64,000 nt of DNA from Phytopseudomonas straminea (lineage in GTDB: Bacteria > Pseudomonadota > Gammaproteobacteria > Pseudomonadales > Pseudomonadaceae): NCBI RefSeq assembly GCF_900112645.1, contig NZ_FOMO01000001.1, positions 496,001 through 560,000 of the forward strand, given 5' to 3'. The notes beneath the pieces were generated by a model that saw nothing but the letters and a program-made list of their open reading frames with translations, was not told where the DNA came from and did no database searches. Both the position numbers and the translations under genes were made by a program. Shown here one piece after another: positions 47,908-57,139 of the stretch (positions are counted from its first letter, which is position 1; each line of letters opens with the position of its first letter).

Positions 47908-48563
47908 GGCTGACCTCCCGCAGACTCGCTGAGCAGGCGGCAGAACGCCTGGGCCGGCGGCAACCCGGTGAAGCGCACCAGCCCCGGCGTCACGCGCTCG
48001 GAGCCATGGCCCCACCACAGGCTGGCGCCGTTCCAGGCCTGCTGCATCAGGGCCAGGCCGCGATCCTGGGGGGTATCCACCGGCCAGATCGTCGCGCCGC
48101 TGGCATCCCGGCGCTGTTCGCTGCTGGTTGCCGGCAGCGGGCTGCCGAGGGCTTCGACGCTGCGCTCGAACGCCTCGGCATCGGCGCCCTCGTTGAGGGT
48201 CGACAGCAACAGGCCTTCGGCGCGCTCGAACCAGTCGTCACGGCTGCTGACCAGTTGGCCGATATCGGCATCGGCCGGCAGCGGCAGGGCGATGGTCAGC
48301 GGAAAATAGCGACCGACCCGATCGACGCTGGGCATCATCACCCCGCATACCGCGTCCGGGCCGAGCAAGCCGGGCGCCACGGCGAAGCGCCACAACGGAC
48401 TGACCAGGTAGGCGTCCAGCCAGGCTTCGCCGAGGGTCTCCCGGCTGGCTGCCAGCCCCGCTGCCAGCCAGGCATCCCAGGCCTCGATGAACGCCGGGCT
48501 CAGGCCGCGATGAATGAAATCTCCCCGTACGGCCAACTTGCCGTAGAAACCTGGTGTACTCAC
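47904..48563 (-). CDS. tagF: T6SS negative regulator TagF
   Basis: Represses T6SS assembly by a route independent of threonine phosphorylation in P. aeruginosa. The 219 residues have the TagF/DUF2094 start (GFYGKLAVRGDFIHRGLSPAFIEAWD, residues ~5-30) and the later VGRYFPLTIALPL. In some species TagF is fused to PppA, while here they are separate genes overlapping by 4 bp. It also overlaps tssM by 4 bp. Confidence 0.94.
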   Translation of the reverse strand: MSTPGFYGKLAVRGDFIHRGLSPAFIEAWDAWLAAGLAASRETLGEAWLDAYLVSPLWRFAVAPGLLGPDAVCGVMMPSVDRVGRYFPLTIALPLPADADIGQLVSSRDDWFERAEGLLLSTLNEGADAEAFERSVEALGSPLPATSSEQRRDASGATIWPVDTPQDRGLALMQQAWNGASLWWGHGSERVTPGLVRFTGLPPAQAFCRLLSESAGGQP

Positions 48564-51500
48564 AAACGCTCCGGCAGGCTGAAACCGCTGACCACCTGGC
48601 GGCGGAATGGATTGAACGCGCTGCTGGCGCGCAGCTCGCTGGAAATGCTGGCGTTGTCCACCCGCATGCGCAGGGTGAAGCGATCCGGCGAATTACCCTG
48701 GGCCAGGTCCGACTGGTCGAGCAGGCGGAACCACGCCCACGGCCCTTCCAGGGTAATGCCCGAGCGACCGGTGACCGAGGCCGGCGAGATGTTCAGGCGC
48801 ACCACGCCAGTGCCGTTGGCGCTCGGCCACTGCATGGCCACCGGGCGTGCCGGGCCATGGTCGTAGCTAAACTGCTGGCCGTCGAGGTCGAGCTGGAACT
48901 GCTCGATGGCAGAATCCATGGCCACCGGGCGCAGTTCGAAACGCACCATCGGCTGGGTACCCCCGGAGCGGAAGAACGCTTCGCGGATGCTCGCGGCGCG
49001 CTGGAAGGTCTGCAGCACGCCACTGCCGATGCCGAGCTTCTGCGCGGCGCCGGGCTGCCAGCGCCAGGTGCTGGCCGAGGTATCGACATAAGGTTGCAGG
49101 TAGCGACGGAAATAGCTGTCGAGCACCCCGCCCTGACCGAAGAAGTGACCGAAGTCGTCCAGGGTCGCGTCACGGCTGCTGCTGCGATCCAGCGGATAAC
49201 GCCCAGCCAGAGACTGGCGGTAGACGCTGACCACTTCGCTCATCCAGGCAGCATTCAGCTGGTTGCGGATACCACCCATCATGGTGCCGGTGGTGGAGCC
49301 CACGACCGACTTCAGGAAGCCCTGCACCACCGGCGGCTGACGCTCGGCGCTCAGGCGTACCTGGTCGGCGGCCGCGGTGGTCTGGTTGCGCGACTCGCCC
49401 AGCAGCGCATCGCCACTGGCACCACTCATGGCGCTGACCTGCACGTACAGCGCGTTGAGGTCCTGCAGCAGCGCATCGATGGCCGGCGGCTGGCCGTCAG
49501 CGTCCTCGACCAGGCGGTTGAGCTCGGCGAAGTGCGCGGTGATCGGATCCATCTCGGTGGCCAGTACCTGGGCCGCGCCCTCTTCCGACTGCCCGACCAG
49601 CGAGCCGAGCTGCTGCTTGAGGCGGTCGACGGTATCGCCGCCGCGCTCCTTGAGCTTCTCGGCGACCAGGCGCTCCTCCTTCTGCAGGTCGGTTTCCTTG
49701 GCCACTGCCTGCAGCAGCTTCTTGAGCGGCGAAGTCGGGCCGGACAGCACGCGCAGCACGTCGGCGGCCTGAGCGACGCTGGTCACCGGCACGAAGTCGA
49801 GGTCGGCGAGCAGCGCATCCCACTGGCGCATGTAGTCCTGCACATAGAGGCGGCGCACTTCCAGGGCCAGGGCGGCGGCGTTCTGGCCATCGTCCAGGCT
49901 GCGGCCGAGCACCCACTGCTCCTCGGCCAGCGTACCGGCCTGGCTGACGCTGCCGACCAGGAAGGCTTCGCGGTAACCGCGCTGGGTGTAGAAGCCGCTG
50001 AGCGGCTCGTTCAGCGGCTTGCCGCTCTTGCGGGTGAAGACCAGCGCGGCGTCACGCCCGGCCGCTTCGCTGATGCGAAAGTCGGGGATGCCGTCGGGCA
50101 GTTTCTGGCGCTTGACCCGATCGTAGGCGCGCTGGGCGACGGACAGGCGCTGCAGTTGACGGCGCACGTCCTCGATCAGGTGCTCGTCGAGGCGCACCAC
50201 CGGCGGCTGGCGGTCATACAGCGCCGCCAGGTGCGCGTTGAGCGCGTCACGCTGCTCGGGCAGCAGGTCGCGCGGCAGGCTGCGGTCCCAATCCAGGGCG
50301 ATCCAGGCCTTGATGAAATCGGCATCGTAGCGCTCGGCTTCACCGAGCATCAGGTAGGCCTTGAGCCCCTCGTAGAGGAAGTCCGAATTGCCGCCGGCAC
50401 GCAGTTGCTCTTCCAGACGCGCCAGCACCCGCGGCGCCATGACCGCAATGAGCAGCTTGCGGTAGACACTGGAGGCCTCGCTGTCGAGCATGTCGCCCTG
50501 GTACAGGCCGAAGCCCTCGGCCCAACTCGGCGCATCGCCACTGACGTTGCGGATGGCATTGAGCAGCGGCTGCACCGCCAGCACCTCGCGCTGCGCCGGG
50601 CTGAGCGCCTGCAGCTCGCCCCGCAGCGGCTGCACGCGGGCATCCACTGCGGCGATGTAGGCCTGGTTGGCGCGGAAGCTGGCGAACCAGACGGCGGCGG
50701 TGCCGAGCACCAGCACCACGGTCGCGGCGATCACCCCGCGGGCCAGCCAGCGCTTCTGCCGCTCGACCTTGGGGTTGGCGCCGACCAGGCCACGCTCGCC
50801 GAACACCACGTCACGCAGCAGGCGTTCGATGAAATAGCTGCGCCCGGTGCCAGTCTGGCGCGCCAGGTGCTGACGATCCAGGCTCATGCTCTGGGCCATG
50901 GCGCCGATCAGCCGGTCGATGGGGCTGCCTTCCTGGGTGCCGCTGGTCAGGTACACACCGCGCAGCAGCACCCGCTCCTCGTATGGGTTGGGTTTGAACA
51001 CACCATCGAGGAAACCGGCCAGCGCTTCGCGCAGCGCCGCGAACTGCTGCGGGAAGCCGTAGATCAGGTCGCGCCGCGCCGGATCGCGCTCCTGCTGCAA
51101 GCGCTCGACCAGCCGCTCGTTGAGGCGCGCCTCCAGCGCGTCGAACTCGCTGCGCAACACCTGCAGCGGGCCTTCGGCACTCTTGCCGTCGTCCAGGGTA
51201 AAGGTCATGCCCCAGACCTGGGCGCGCTCTTCCTTGCTCAGGCCCTCGAAGAACTCCATGAAGCCGGGCACCAGGTCCAGCTTGGTGAGCATCACATAGA
51301 CCGGGAAACGTACGCCGAGCTGGGTATACAGCTCTTGGACCCGGGAACGGATGGCCACCGCGTGGGCCGCGCGCTCGCTTTCGCTGCCGAGGAGCAGGTC
51401 GGACAGGCTGATGGCCACGAAGGCGCCATCGATAGGGCGGCGCGAACGCTGCTTCTTCAGCAGGTCGAGAAAGCCCAGCCAGGCGGCTTTGTCGACCGCG

Positions 51501-52078
51501 GCGTGGCTGTCCTGGGTGGTATAGCGCCCGGCGGTGTCGAGCAAGACGGCCTCGTCGGCGAACCACCAATCGCAATTGCGGGTTCCGCCCACGCCGCGCA
51601 CGGCACCGGCGCCCATCTGCTCGGCAAGCGGGAAACGCAGCCCGGAGTTGGCCAGGGCGGTGGTCTTGCCGGAACCGGGCGGGCCGATGATCACGTACCA
51701 CGGCAGTTCGTAGAGATTGCGCCGCTCGCCCCCGCCCAGCTTGGCGCGTTTGAGCAGGCCCAGGGCCTCGTCCATGCGCTCGCGCAGGGTGGCCAGCTCC
51801 TCGGCGGTGGCCACGCTGGTGGGGTCCGGCGCCACTTCGACGAGCCCCTGCATGACCTTGGCGGCATTGCGCCGTGCCTGGATAATGCGCATCACCCGCC
51901 AGGCTGCCCAGGCAGCGAACAGCAGGATGATCAGCGTCCAGCGCGCGGTGCTGCTCGCCAGTGGCTCGAAACCGCTAATGGCGATCAGCGGGCCGATGAA
52001 CCAAATCACCAGTGCCAGCGCGATCAGACCCAACACCGGCATGACCCAACGGGCCATGAAACCGAAAAACGCCTTCAC
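48560..52078 (-). CDS. tssM: T6SS membrane core protein TssM (IcmF)
   Basis: Trans-envelope subunit of the TssJLM complex anchoring the secretion machine. The 1172-residue product has two N-terminal helices (about 10-34 and 47-67), a cytoplasmic NTPase-like domain with Walker A GPPGSGKTT near 135 and DTAGRY near 182, a third helix at about 445-470, and a long periplasmic part ending in the C-terminal domain that contacts TssJ. Walker A is intact, unlike in some IcmF proteins. The start overlaps tssL and the stop overlaps tagF, both by 4 bp. Confidence 0.97.
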   Translation of the reverse strand: MKAFFGFMARWVMPVLGLIALALVIWFIGPLIAISGFEPLASSTARWTLIILLFAAWAAWRVMRIIQARRNAAKVMQGLVEVAPDPTSVATAEELATLRERMDEALGLLKRAKLGGGERRNLYELPWYVIIGPPGSGKTTALANSGLRFPLAEQMGAGAVRGVGGTRNCDWWFADEAVLLDTAGRYTTQDSHAAVDKAAWLGFLDLLKKQRSRRPIDGAFVAISLSDLLLGSESERAAHAVAIRSRVQELYTQLGVRFPVYVMLTKLDLVPGFMEFFEGLSKEERAQVWGMTFTLDDGKSAEGPLQVLRSEFDALEARLNERLVERLQQERDPARRDLIYGFPQQFAALREALAGFLDGVFKPNPYEERVLLRGVYLTSGTQEGSPIDRLIGAMAQSMSLDRQHLARQTGTGRSYFIERLLRDVVFGERGLVGANPKVERQKRWLARGVIAATVVLVLGTAAVWFASFRANQAYIAAVDARVQPLRGELQALSPAQREVLAVQPLLNAIRNVSGDAPSWAEGFGLYQGDMLDSEASSVYRKLLIAVMAPRVLARLEEQLRAGGNSDFLYEGLKAYLMLGEAERYDADFIKAWIALDWDRSLPRDLLPEQRDALNAHLAALYDRQPPVVRLDEHLIEDVRRQLQRLSVAQRAYDRVKRQKLPDGIPDFRISEAAGRDAALVFTRKSGKPLNEPLSGFYTQRGYREAFLVGSVSQAGTLAEEQWVLGRSLDDGQNAAALALEVRRLYVQDYMRQWDALLADLDFVPVTSVAQAADVLRVLSGPTSPLKKLLQAVAKETDLQKEERLVAEKLKERGGDTVDRLKQQLGSLVGQSEEGAAQVLATEMDPITAHFAELNRLVEDADGQPPAIDALLQDLNALYVQVSAMSGASGDALLGESRNQTTAAADQVRLSAERQPPVVQGFLKSVVGSTTGTMMGGIRNQLNAAWMSEVVSVYRQSLAGRYPLDRSSSRDATLDDFGHFFGQGGVLDSYFRRYLQPYVDTSASTWRWQPGAAQKLGIGSGVLQTFQRAASIREAFFRSGGTQPMVRFELRPVAMDSAIEQFQLDLDGQQFSYDHGPARPVAMQWPSANGTGVVRLNISPASVTGRSGITLEGPWAWFRLLDQSDLAQGNSPDRFTLRMRVDNASISSELRASSAFNPFRRQVVSGFSLPERL

Positions 52079-53421
52079 TCGACGCCCTCCGCAAAAACTG
52101 TGATTTCCACGCGGCGGTTACGCGCACGGCCTTCTGCCGTGTCGTTGGATGCCACCGCCTCGGTATCGCTGCGCCCCTCGGCACGGAAGCGTGCGGGCTG
52201 GCCGGTCTTGGCTGCCAGCACATCCATCACCTGCTGGGCGCGGTCCTGGGAGAGCTTCCAGTTGGACGGGTAACGCAGCGTGGCGATGGGCCGGTTGTCG
52301 CTGTGGCCGGTGACCAGCACCTGGCCGTTGACCTTGCGGATCGCCTCGGCGATGCGCAGCAGCAGCGGCTGGAAGTCATCGGCGATGGTCGCACTGCCGG
52401 AGGCGAACAGCTGGTCGCCGCGGATGGTCACCACCGAGCGATCGACGGCATCTTCCACCGCCACCTTTTGCGCGCGAATCTCCTCGGCCAGGAAACCGGC
52501 CAGGCGTGGCCGCTCGACGATACGCGGCTGTTGCGCCGGGCGGTCGATGGTCTGCACCGGCACGTCGCCCAGGGCATGCAGGTTGCGGAACACCGGCTCG
52601 GCCTCGGCGGCCAGTTTCATGCGCAGGCCGAACAGCAGCACCAGCAGGATTGCCAGGCCGATGGCCACGGCCACCCAGGGCGGCAGGAACTGGCGCAGAC
52701 GATCACGGGCGACCACCAGGCCGCGCCAGTGCGGCGACAGCTCGCGCTCGATCTCGCCACGGATGCTGCGGATGGTCGCCGCCACTCGCTCGCGCAAGGC
52801 GTCGAGCTGGCTGCGGCCGTCCTGCATGACCCGATAGCGACCTTCCATGCCAAGGCTGATGCACAGGTACAGGAGCTCCAGCAGGTTGAGGCGTTGACGG
52901 GGGTTCTGCAGGCAGTGGTCGAGCAGCTGGAACACCTTCTCGCCGCCCCACGCCTCGTTGTGCAGGGTGATCAACAGGCTCTGCTTGCTCCACTCGCTGC
53001 TGCTGCCCCAGGGCGTGCTCATCACTGCTTCGTCCAACGCGGTGCACAGCACGTAGCGCGCCAGCATCACTTCGTCCTGGGCCACGCCGGCGGCGCGGGC
53101 CTTGTCCTCGAACTGGCGCAGGTAGCCGAGCAGCTGGGCGCGCAGGCTGGCCGGCGCGGGATGGGAAATGGTGCTGCGCAGGCGCGTCAGCAGCGCCAGC
53201 ATGGGGCCGGCCGCCGCTTCGATAGGGTTCAGGCCCAGGCCACGGGCGGCCAGCGGCGGCGCGCTGGGCATCTGTGGCGGTGGCGAACCGGCGGGAGCCG
53301 GGCGCGCCGGCTCAGCCGCGCGGCCACCAGGGCGTGGCATGATCATGGTGCGGTCGTTAGCCGGGTCGCTGCCCTTGCCGGGCTGGCCGGGCAAGGCGCC
53401 AAATGGATCGTCGATGGTCAT
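52075..53421 (-). CDS. tssL: T6SS membrane core protein TssL with OmpA-like domain
   Basis: Inner-membrane subunit pairing with TssM. The 448 residues hold an N-terminal Pro/Ala-rich leader (1-55), the DotU cytoplasmic hook domain (about 60-235, LGYLRQFEDKA and LCTALDEAVMSTPWG), a membrane helix near 250-275 and a C-terminal OmpA-like peptidoglycan-binding domain (about 340-448, LVTGHSDNRPI and NWKLSQDRAQQVMDVL). Thus this is the extended form of TssL, anchoring to the wall by itself. A 4-bp overlap couples it to tssM. Confidence 0.96.
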   Translation of the reverse strand: MTIDDPFGALPGQPGKGSDPANDRTMIMPRPGGRAAEPARPAPAGSPPPQMPSAPPLAARGLGLNPIEAAAGPMLALLTRLRSTISHPAPASLRAQLLGYLRQFEDKARAAGVAQDEVMLARYVLCTALDEAVMSTPWGSSSEWSKQSLLITLHNEAWGGEKVFQLLDHCLQNPRQRLNLLELLYLCISLGMEGRYRVMQDGRSQLDALRERVAATIRSIRGEIERELSPHWRGLVVARDRLRQFLPPWVAVAIGLAILLVLLFGLRMKLAAEAEPVFRNLHALGDVPVQTIDRPAQQPRIVERPRLAGFLAEEIRAQKVAVEDAVDRSVVTIRGDQLFASGSATIADDFQPLLLRIAEAIRKVNGQVLVTGHSDNRPIATLRYPSNWKLSQDRAQQVMDVLAAKTGQPARFRAEGRSDTEAVASNDTAEGRARNRRVEITVFAEGVE

Positions 53422-53427
53422 CGCGCG

Positions 53428-54762
53428 TCAGCCTCGGATGGCCCAGAAGGCCAGATTCAGGCCCGGGAACTGGCCTGCGATATGGAAAGCGAAACCGCCG
53501 GAGTGGATCAGCTGTTTCCAGTGATCGCTGCCCCGGTCCAGTTCGAAGTAGTTGGAACCCGCGTGGTACGGCAGTTGGCGCGGCGCCACCGGCAGCGGCA
53601 GCAGGCCGATACCCGGCAGCTGCAGGTTGACCAGATCGCGGATGTGCTCCACCGAGCCAATCTTCGCCTGCTGCGGGAAATGCCCGCGCAGGCTTTCGCC
53701 CGGCACATCGGCGCGCACCACGAGGATGAAGCTGGCCGAATCGAGCAGCGATTTGTCGGCGAGCATCGCCACGTGCACGCCGTAGGATTTCTCGATGATC
53801 GGAATCGGGATCGCGCGGCTGTCGATGACCATCGACAGTGCCTGACGCAGCGCCAGCATCACCGGAGCGAAGGTGGTGGTCAGGTCGTCGTGTTCGTATA
53901 CCGGGTACTCACCCGGCCGGCGCTCGGCGGCGGTGAAGGTCGAGAACTCACCGGCCAGCGCCACCAGTTCGCGGTACAGCACTTCCGGGTGCAGCGGGGC
54001 GATGCGCGCCAGGTGGGCAACCAGCGGCTGGGCGCGGTTGACCAGTTGCAGCAGCAGGAAATCGGCAATTTCCGAGGCACCGCCTGCACCGGAGGCGACC
54101 ACCCGCCCGGCCAGGGCTTCACCGCGCTGGTGCAGCAGGCCGAGCAGTTCGTTGCGAAAGCCGGACAGCGGCCGCGAGGCGCTGACGTCGAGCAGCGGCG
54201 GGATGTAGCTGTCGTCGAGCAGCAGGCTGCGATCCTCGCGCTTCTCCACCACGCGCACCACGCCGACGGCGGCATGCTCGTCGAGGCCGTCACGCTCGGT
54301 GATCAGGCGAAGCGCCAGGGAACCAATGGCCACCGGCGCGCGGCTTTCCAGCGAGGAATTGTCGTCACGCACTTCGTGCACGCTGCTCAGGTAGCGCGCC
54401 GAGCCAAGCGGCTCGCCAGCCTCCACGGTGTCGCGCAGGCCGGCACGGCGCAGCGGCAGGGCCAGGTAGACAATGCCGTCGCGCAGGTTCTCATCGGTGT
54501 TCAAGGGCGCTGGCGCAGCGTCGTTCTCGGGAATGTTGAACGGCGTGCCGTCCGGCAGCAGGCCGCGCGCAGAGAGGATCGCCAGCTTGCCCTGGGCAAG
54601 CAGGGCGCTGTCGATCAGCAATTGGGAAAAGCCCCAGGCGCCGGGCTGCACGGCATGATTGCGGCTTTCGACCAGGGTTTCGATGTAGCGATCCTGCTGC
54701 TGGAAGTGCTGCGGCCGCAGGAACATCCCCTCCGACCAAACCACACGATTGTTCCAGGACAT
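53428..54762 (-). CDS. tssK: T6SS baseplate protein TssK
   Basis: Baseplate subunit linking the membrane complex to the sheath. The 444 residues start at 54762 with MSWNNRVVWSEGMFLRPQHF, the invariant TssK N-terminus, and the ribosome site GGAG lies upstream. A GTG at 54780 gives six more residues (MTGDPF) and is less likely. It follows tssJ by 14 bp and precedes tssL by 6 bp. Confidence 0.97.
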   Translation of the reverse strand: MSWNNRVVWSEGMFLRPQHFQQQDRYIETLVESRNHAVQPGAWGFSQLLIDSALLAQGKLAILSARGLLPDGTPFNIPENDAAPAPLNTDENLRDGIVYLALPLRRAGLRDTVEAGEPLGSARYLSSVHEVRDDNSSLESRAPVAIGSLALRLITERDGLDEHAAVGVVRVVEKREDRSLLLDDSYIPPLLDVSASRPLSGFRNELLGLLHQRGEALAGRVVASGAGGASEIADFLLLQLVNRAQPLVAHLARIAPLHPEVLYRELVALAGEFSTFTAAERRPGEYPVYEHDDLTTTFAPVMLALRQALSMVIDSRAIPIPIIEKSYGVHVAMLADKSLLDSASFILVVRADVPGESLRGHFPQQAKIGSVEHIRDLVNLQLPGIGLLPLPVAPRQLPYHAGSNYFELDRGSDHWKQLIHSGGFAFHIAGQFPGLNLAFWAIRG

Positions 54763-54776
54763 GAACGGGTCTCCAG

Positions 54777-55244
54777 TCACTCAAGAGGGGTCAGCGGCGC
54801 AGCGCTGATGGCATAGGCGTCCAGCTGCAGGCGCAGGGCGCTTGCCTGATGGGCAGGAATTTCGATGACCTGGCGCCAGATCGAACGGTCGAGGGCGCGG
54901 TAGGCCACCACCACGCCGAGGTGGCGGGTGGCATCGTCGAGGGTCAGTGACTTGCGCTGGGTTTCGCCAGGGCGCACCACGAAACGCTCGGTCTCGATCA
55001 GCTCGCTCGCCAGGGTGGCGTCGGCACGGTCGACCAGCGAGAAGAAGTCGGCACGGGAAAAGGTCGAGGCATTGCGCAGCTGGTAGATCTGCACCCAGAC
55101 CGGCGAGGCCGCGCTGTCGAGCGCCGGGTTGAGGTCGCGGCTGGCCTGTAGCTGCAGCTCGACGGTGGTGGGCGCTGGCTCCTTCGGCCCCGACGCGCAG
55201 GCGCCGAGCAGCAGAAAGACCAGCAGTGTCAGAATCCTTGGCAT
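54777..55244 (-). CDS. tssJ: T6SS outer-membrane lipoprotein TssJ
   Basis: Lipoprotein that holds TssM to the outer membrane. The 155-residue product begins MPRILTLLVFLLLGACASG, with the lipobox LLGAC (Cys about residue 17). The following ~120 residues form a transthyretin-like beta sandwich typical of TssJ, with VELQLQASRDLNPA and VWVQIYQLRNASTFSRADFFSL. A longer open frame upstream is discarded because it lacks a signal sequence. It lies 55 bp after fha1. Confidence 0.95.
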   Translation of the reverse strand: MPRILTLLVFLLLGACASGPKEPAPTTVELQLQASRDLNPALDSAASPVWVQIYQLRNASTFSRADFFSLVDRADATLASELIETERFVVRPGETQRKSLTLDDATRHLGVVVAYRALDRSIWRQVIEIPAHQASALRLQLDAYAISAAPLTPLE

Positions 55245-55299
55245 AACGCTTCCTCGATGGTTACCGCTGGCCCGCCACGACGCGGCAGGCCACAGGGCC

Positions 55300-56910
55300 T
55301 CAACGGCCTCGCAATCTCGCAATATGTTCTTCGTAGGCACGGCTGAATTCACGGCCGAACAGCTCCTGGAAACCGTCCTCGGCCTCCTGGGAGATGGTCG
55401 CGTACAGCTCGGTGAACAACTCCCAGTAATGCGCCCGCCGGCCATTGGGCAGCAGTGCCGAGAGCCCGCTCGGCTTGTTCAGACGCCCTTCCAGCTCACG
55501 CGGTTCAAAGCGCGCGAGCAAATATTTGATGGCTGCCTGCACGCCCGCCATCAGCGCCAGCTGGTGGGCGCGCAGGTCGTCGAAGCTCTCGCCCACCGCC
55601 TGGTCCGGCGCCATGAACGCCTGGTTGTCGTGGCGCAGCAACATGAGCAGCGCTTCGTCGACGTTGGGCGCAAATTTCAGCGGGTTGTTCTGCACCGGCT
55701 GGATCATGGTCTGCGCCATGCGGAACTCGCCCTTGAGGCTGGCACGGGCGCGCAACACGTCGATCAACCCCTCGACCATCAGCCGATAGCTGCGGCCGAT
55801 GGCCTCCATCTGCGCCGCGGCCGCCGCGCGGTCCAGACGCAGGTGCTGCAGGCCGGCGCCGCGCAGAAAGGCTTCCATCAGCTCGCCATCGTCGACGGCA
55901 GTCGCAGGTGCAAGTGCAGGTGCAGGTGCAGGTGCAGGTGCAGGTGCAGGTGCAGGTGCAGGTGCAGGTGCAGGTGCAGGTGCAGGTGCAGGTGCAGGTG
56001 CAGGCTGGGGTTTCGCCACCGGCTCGGCAACCGGCGGCGGTTGAACCGGCTCAACCGGCGGTTGCTCCACGGTGAACGCCGGGATTTCCACGGCCGGCAT
56101 CGGCGCCAGGTCGGCAAACGGATCCGGGATCGGCGGCGCCTCGGCTTGCGGCGGTTCGGCGAAAGGGTCCGGAATCTGCAACGCGTCCACCCTGGGCGGC
56201 GCGGCAAATGGATCGGCAATCGGCTGGGGCTTCGCCGCGGCCTGCAAGTCGGCGAACGGGTCCCAGTCTGCCGGGATCACCGAGGACGGCGCTGCTTCAG
56301 GCACCACGGCAGGCGCCGGCTGCGTCGGGCGCGGCGGTCGGAAGTCATGCTGCTGGGCCGGCACGTGATCGGACACCGACGGCGCCACGGCCGGCGGCGG
56401 GCTGAGAAAATCGAACAGATCCGGCTTGGTATCGAATGGCGAATCGCGGCGCGGCGCCGGGGCGGTCGGCGCAGGATTGACCGGTGGCATCTCCAGTGGC
56501 TGGGCAGTGCGGCCGAGCAGCGCCTCAAAGCTGTTGAACGGATCGTCAGCCATGCCGGATGCCGGTGGCGCAGCAGGCGCGACGCTGATCCCACTGATCT
56601 GCACGCGGATCTCGTACTCGCCGATCTTCAGCACTTCGCCGTCTTCCAGCGGCTCGCTGCTGCCGCGGCGCAGGCGCGTGCCAGCGTTCTGCAGAATCAC
56701 GCCGTTGGTGCTGGTATCGGTGATGTAGTAGGTACCGTCGCGGTACTGGATCACGCAGTGCTGGCTGGAGACCAGGCGTTCGGGATCGGGCAGCACCCAG
56801 TCGTTGCCGGCTCTGCGCCCGATCTTCAGCTCACCGCGATCGAGCTCGACCTCCGCCCGTTGCCCGGGGGTCAGCTTGTGGTACGTGGTGATGAACAAGC
56901 GCAACGGCAT
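55300..56910 (-). CDS. fha1: T6SS FHA-domain protein Fha1 (TagH)
   Basis: Phosphothreonine-binding scaffold whose phosphorylation by PpkA triggers T6SS assembly. The start at 56910 (MPLRLFITTYHK, after AAGGAG) gives 536 residues. The FHA domain occupies about 10-105 with GRRAGNDWVLPD, SSQHCVI and DTSTNGV. A long disordered linker (about 110-335) holds a 15-unit Pro-Ala run from the 55915-56004 repeat. The C-terminal TagH domain (about 345-536) has GRRAHYWELF and FSRAYEEHI at its end. It heads the leftward operon. Confidence 0.95.
   Translation of the reverse strand: MPLRLFITTYHKLTPGQRAEVELDRGELKIGRRAGNDWVLPDPERLVSSQHCVIQYRDGTYYITDTSTNGVILQNAGTRLRRGSSEPLEDGEVLKIGEYEIRVQISGISVAPAAPPASGMADDPFNSFEALLGRTAQPLEMPPVNPAPTAPAPRRDSPFDTKPDLFDFLSPPPAVAPSVSDHVPAQQHDFRPPRPTQPAPAVVPEAAPSSVIPADWDPFADLQAAAKPQPIADPFAAPPRVDALQIPDPFAEPPQAEAPPIPDPFADLAPMPAVEIPAFTVEQPPVEPVQPPPVAEPVAKPQPAPAPAPAPAPAPAPAPAPAPAPAPAPAPALAPATAVDDGELMEAFLRGAGLQHLRLDRAAAAAQMEAIGRSYRLMVEGLIDVLRARASLKGEFRMAQTMIQPVQNNPLKFAPNVDEALLMLLRHDNQAFMAPDQAVGESFDDLRAHQLALMAGVQAAIKYLLARFEPRELEGRLNKPSGLSALLPNGRRAHYWELFTELYATISQEAEDGFQELFGREFSRAYEEHIARLRGR
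55915..56004. repeat. Hexanucleotide tandem repeat in fha1, 15 copies of TGCAGG
   Basis: Fifteen perfect 6-bp units lie inside the fha1 coding region and encode a Pro-Ala stretch in the linker between the FHA and C-terminal domains. Length change by whole units keeps the frame. Such pure runs are prone to slippage. Confidence 0.95.
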
Positions 56911-56949
56911 TGCGACTCCTTGCAGTGCGGCCGGAAAAACAGAAACGCC

Positions 56950-56971
56950 ATTGACGAGGACAATCGTCAAT
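56950..56971. promoter_or_regulatory. Perfect dyad upstream of fha1
   Basis: ATTGACGA and TCGTCAAT are separated by GGACAA, 40-61 bp before the fha1 ATG. It could be a protein operator near the fha1 promoter or an RNA stem-loop in either divergent leader. The regulator is unknown. Confidence 0.5.
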
Positions 56972-57109
56972 AGCCAAAGCGCTCTATTTTTTTCCCTTAA
57001 TCAAGACGGTTCAATGGTCGGACGGGAATAAATTCGAGGCGGTTGTGAGTCACCGCACAGAAGACCGAAATACTGTGCATCACTACAGTTTCTACCGCCT
57101 TGCCCTCGC

Positions 57110-57139
57110 TTGACAATGCTCAAAGGCCGCTCAGAGAAT
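57110..57139 (+). promoter_or_regulatory. Putative sigma-70-type promoter for the rightward T6SS arm
   Basis: A perfect TTGACA (57110-57115) lies 18 bp before GAGAAT (57134-57139), a 4/6 match to the -10 consensus. Transcription would start near 57146, giving a leader of about 108 nt for tssA. A CTGT-N8-ACAG dyad sits just upstream at 57073-57088. Prediction only. Confidence 0.4.

Noticed and set aside
48554..52273. 1239-codon open frame on the plus strand opposite tssM
   Set aside because: Antisense shadow of TssM, with composition typical of frame shadows (HRR, QRQ, AEH runs).
52303..54816. 837-codon plus-strand open frame opposite tssK-tssL
   Set aside because: Spans two real genes and an intergenic gap on the other strand, with no recognisable protein features.
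55915..56004. CRISPR-like array
   Set aside because: Units are 6 bp and contiguous without spacers. It is a coding microsatellite.
55129..56973. 614-codon plus-strand frame with an RCRCRC run
   Set aside because: Created by the hexanucleotide repeat in fha1, and the minus strand carries a genuine FHA protein.
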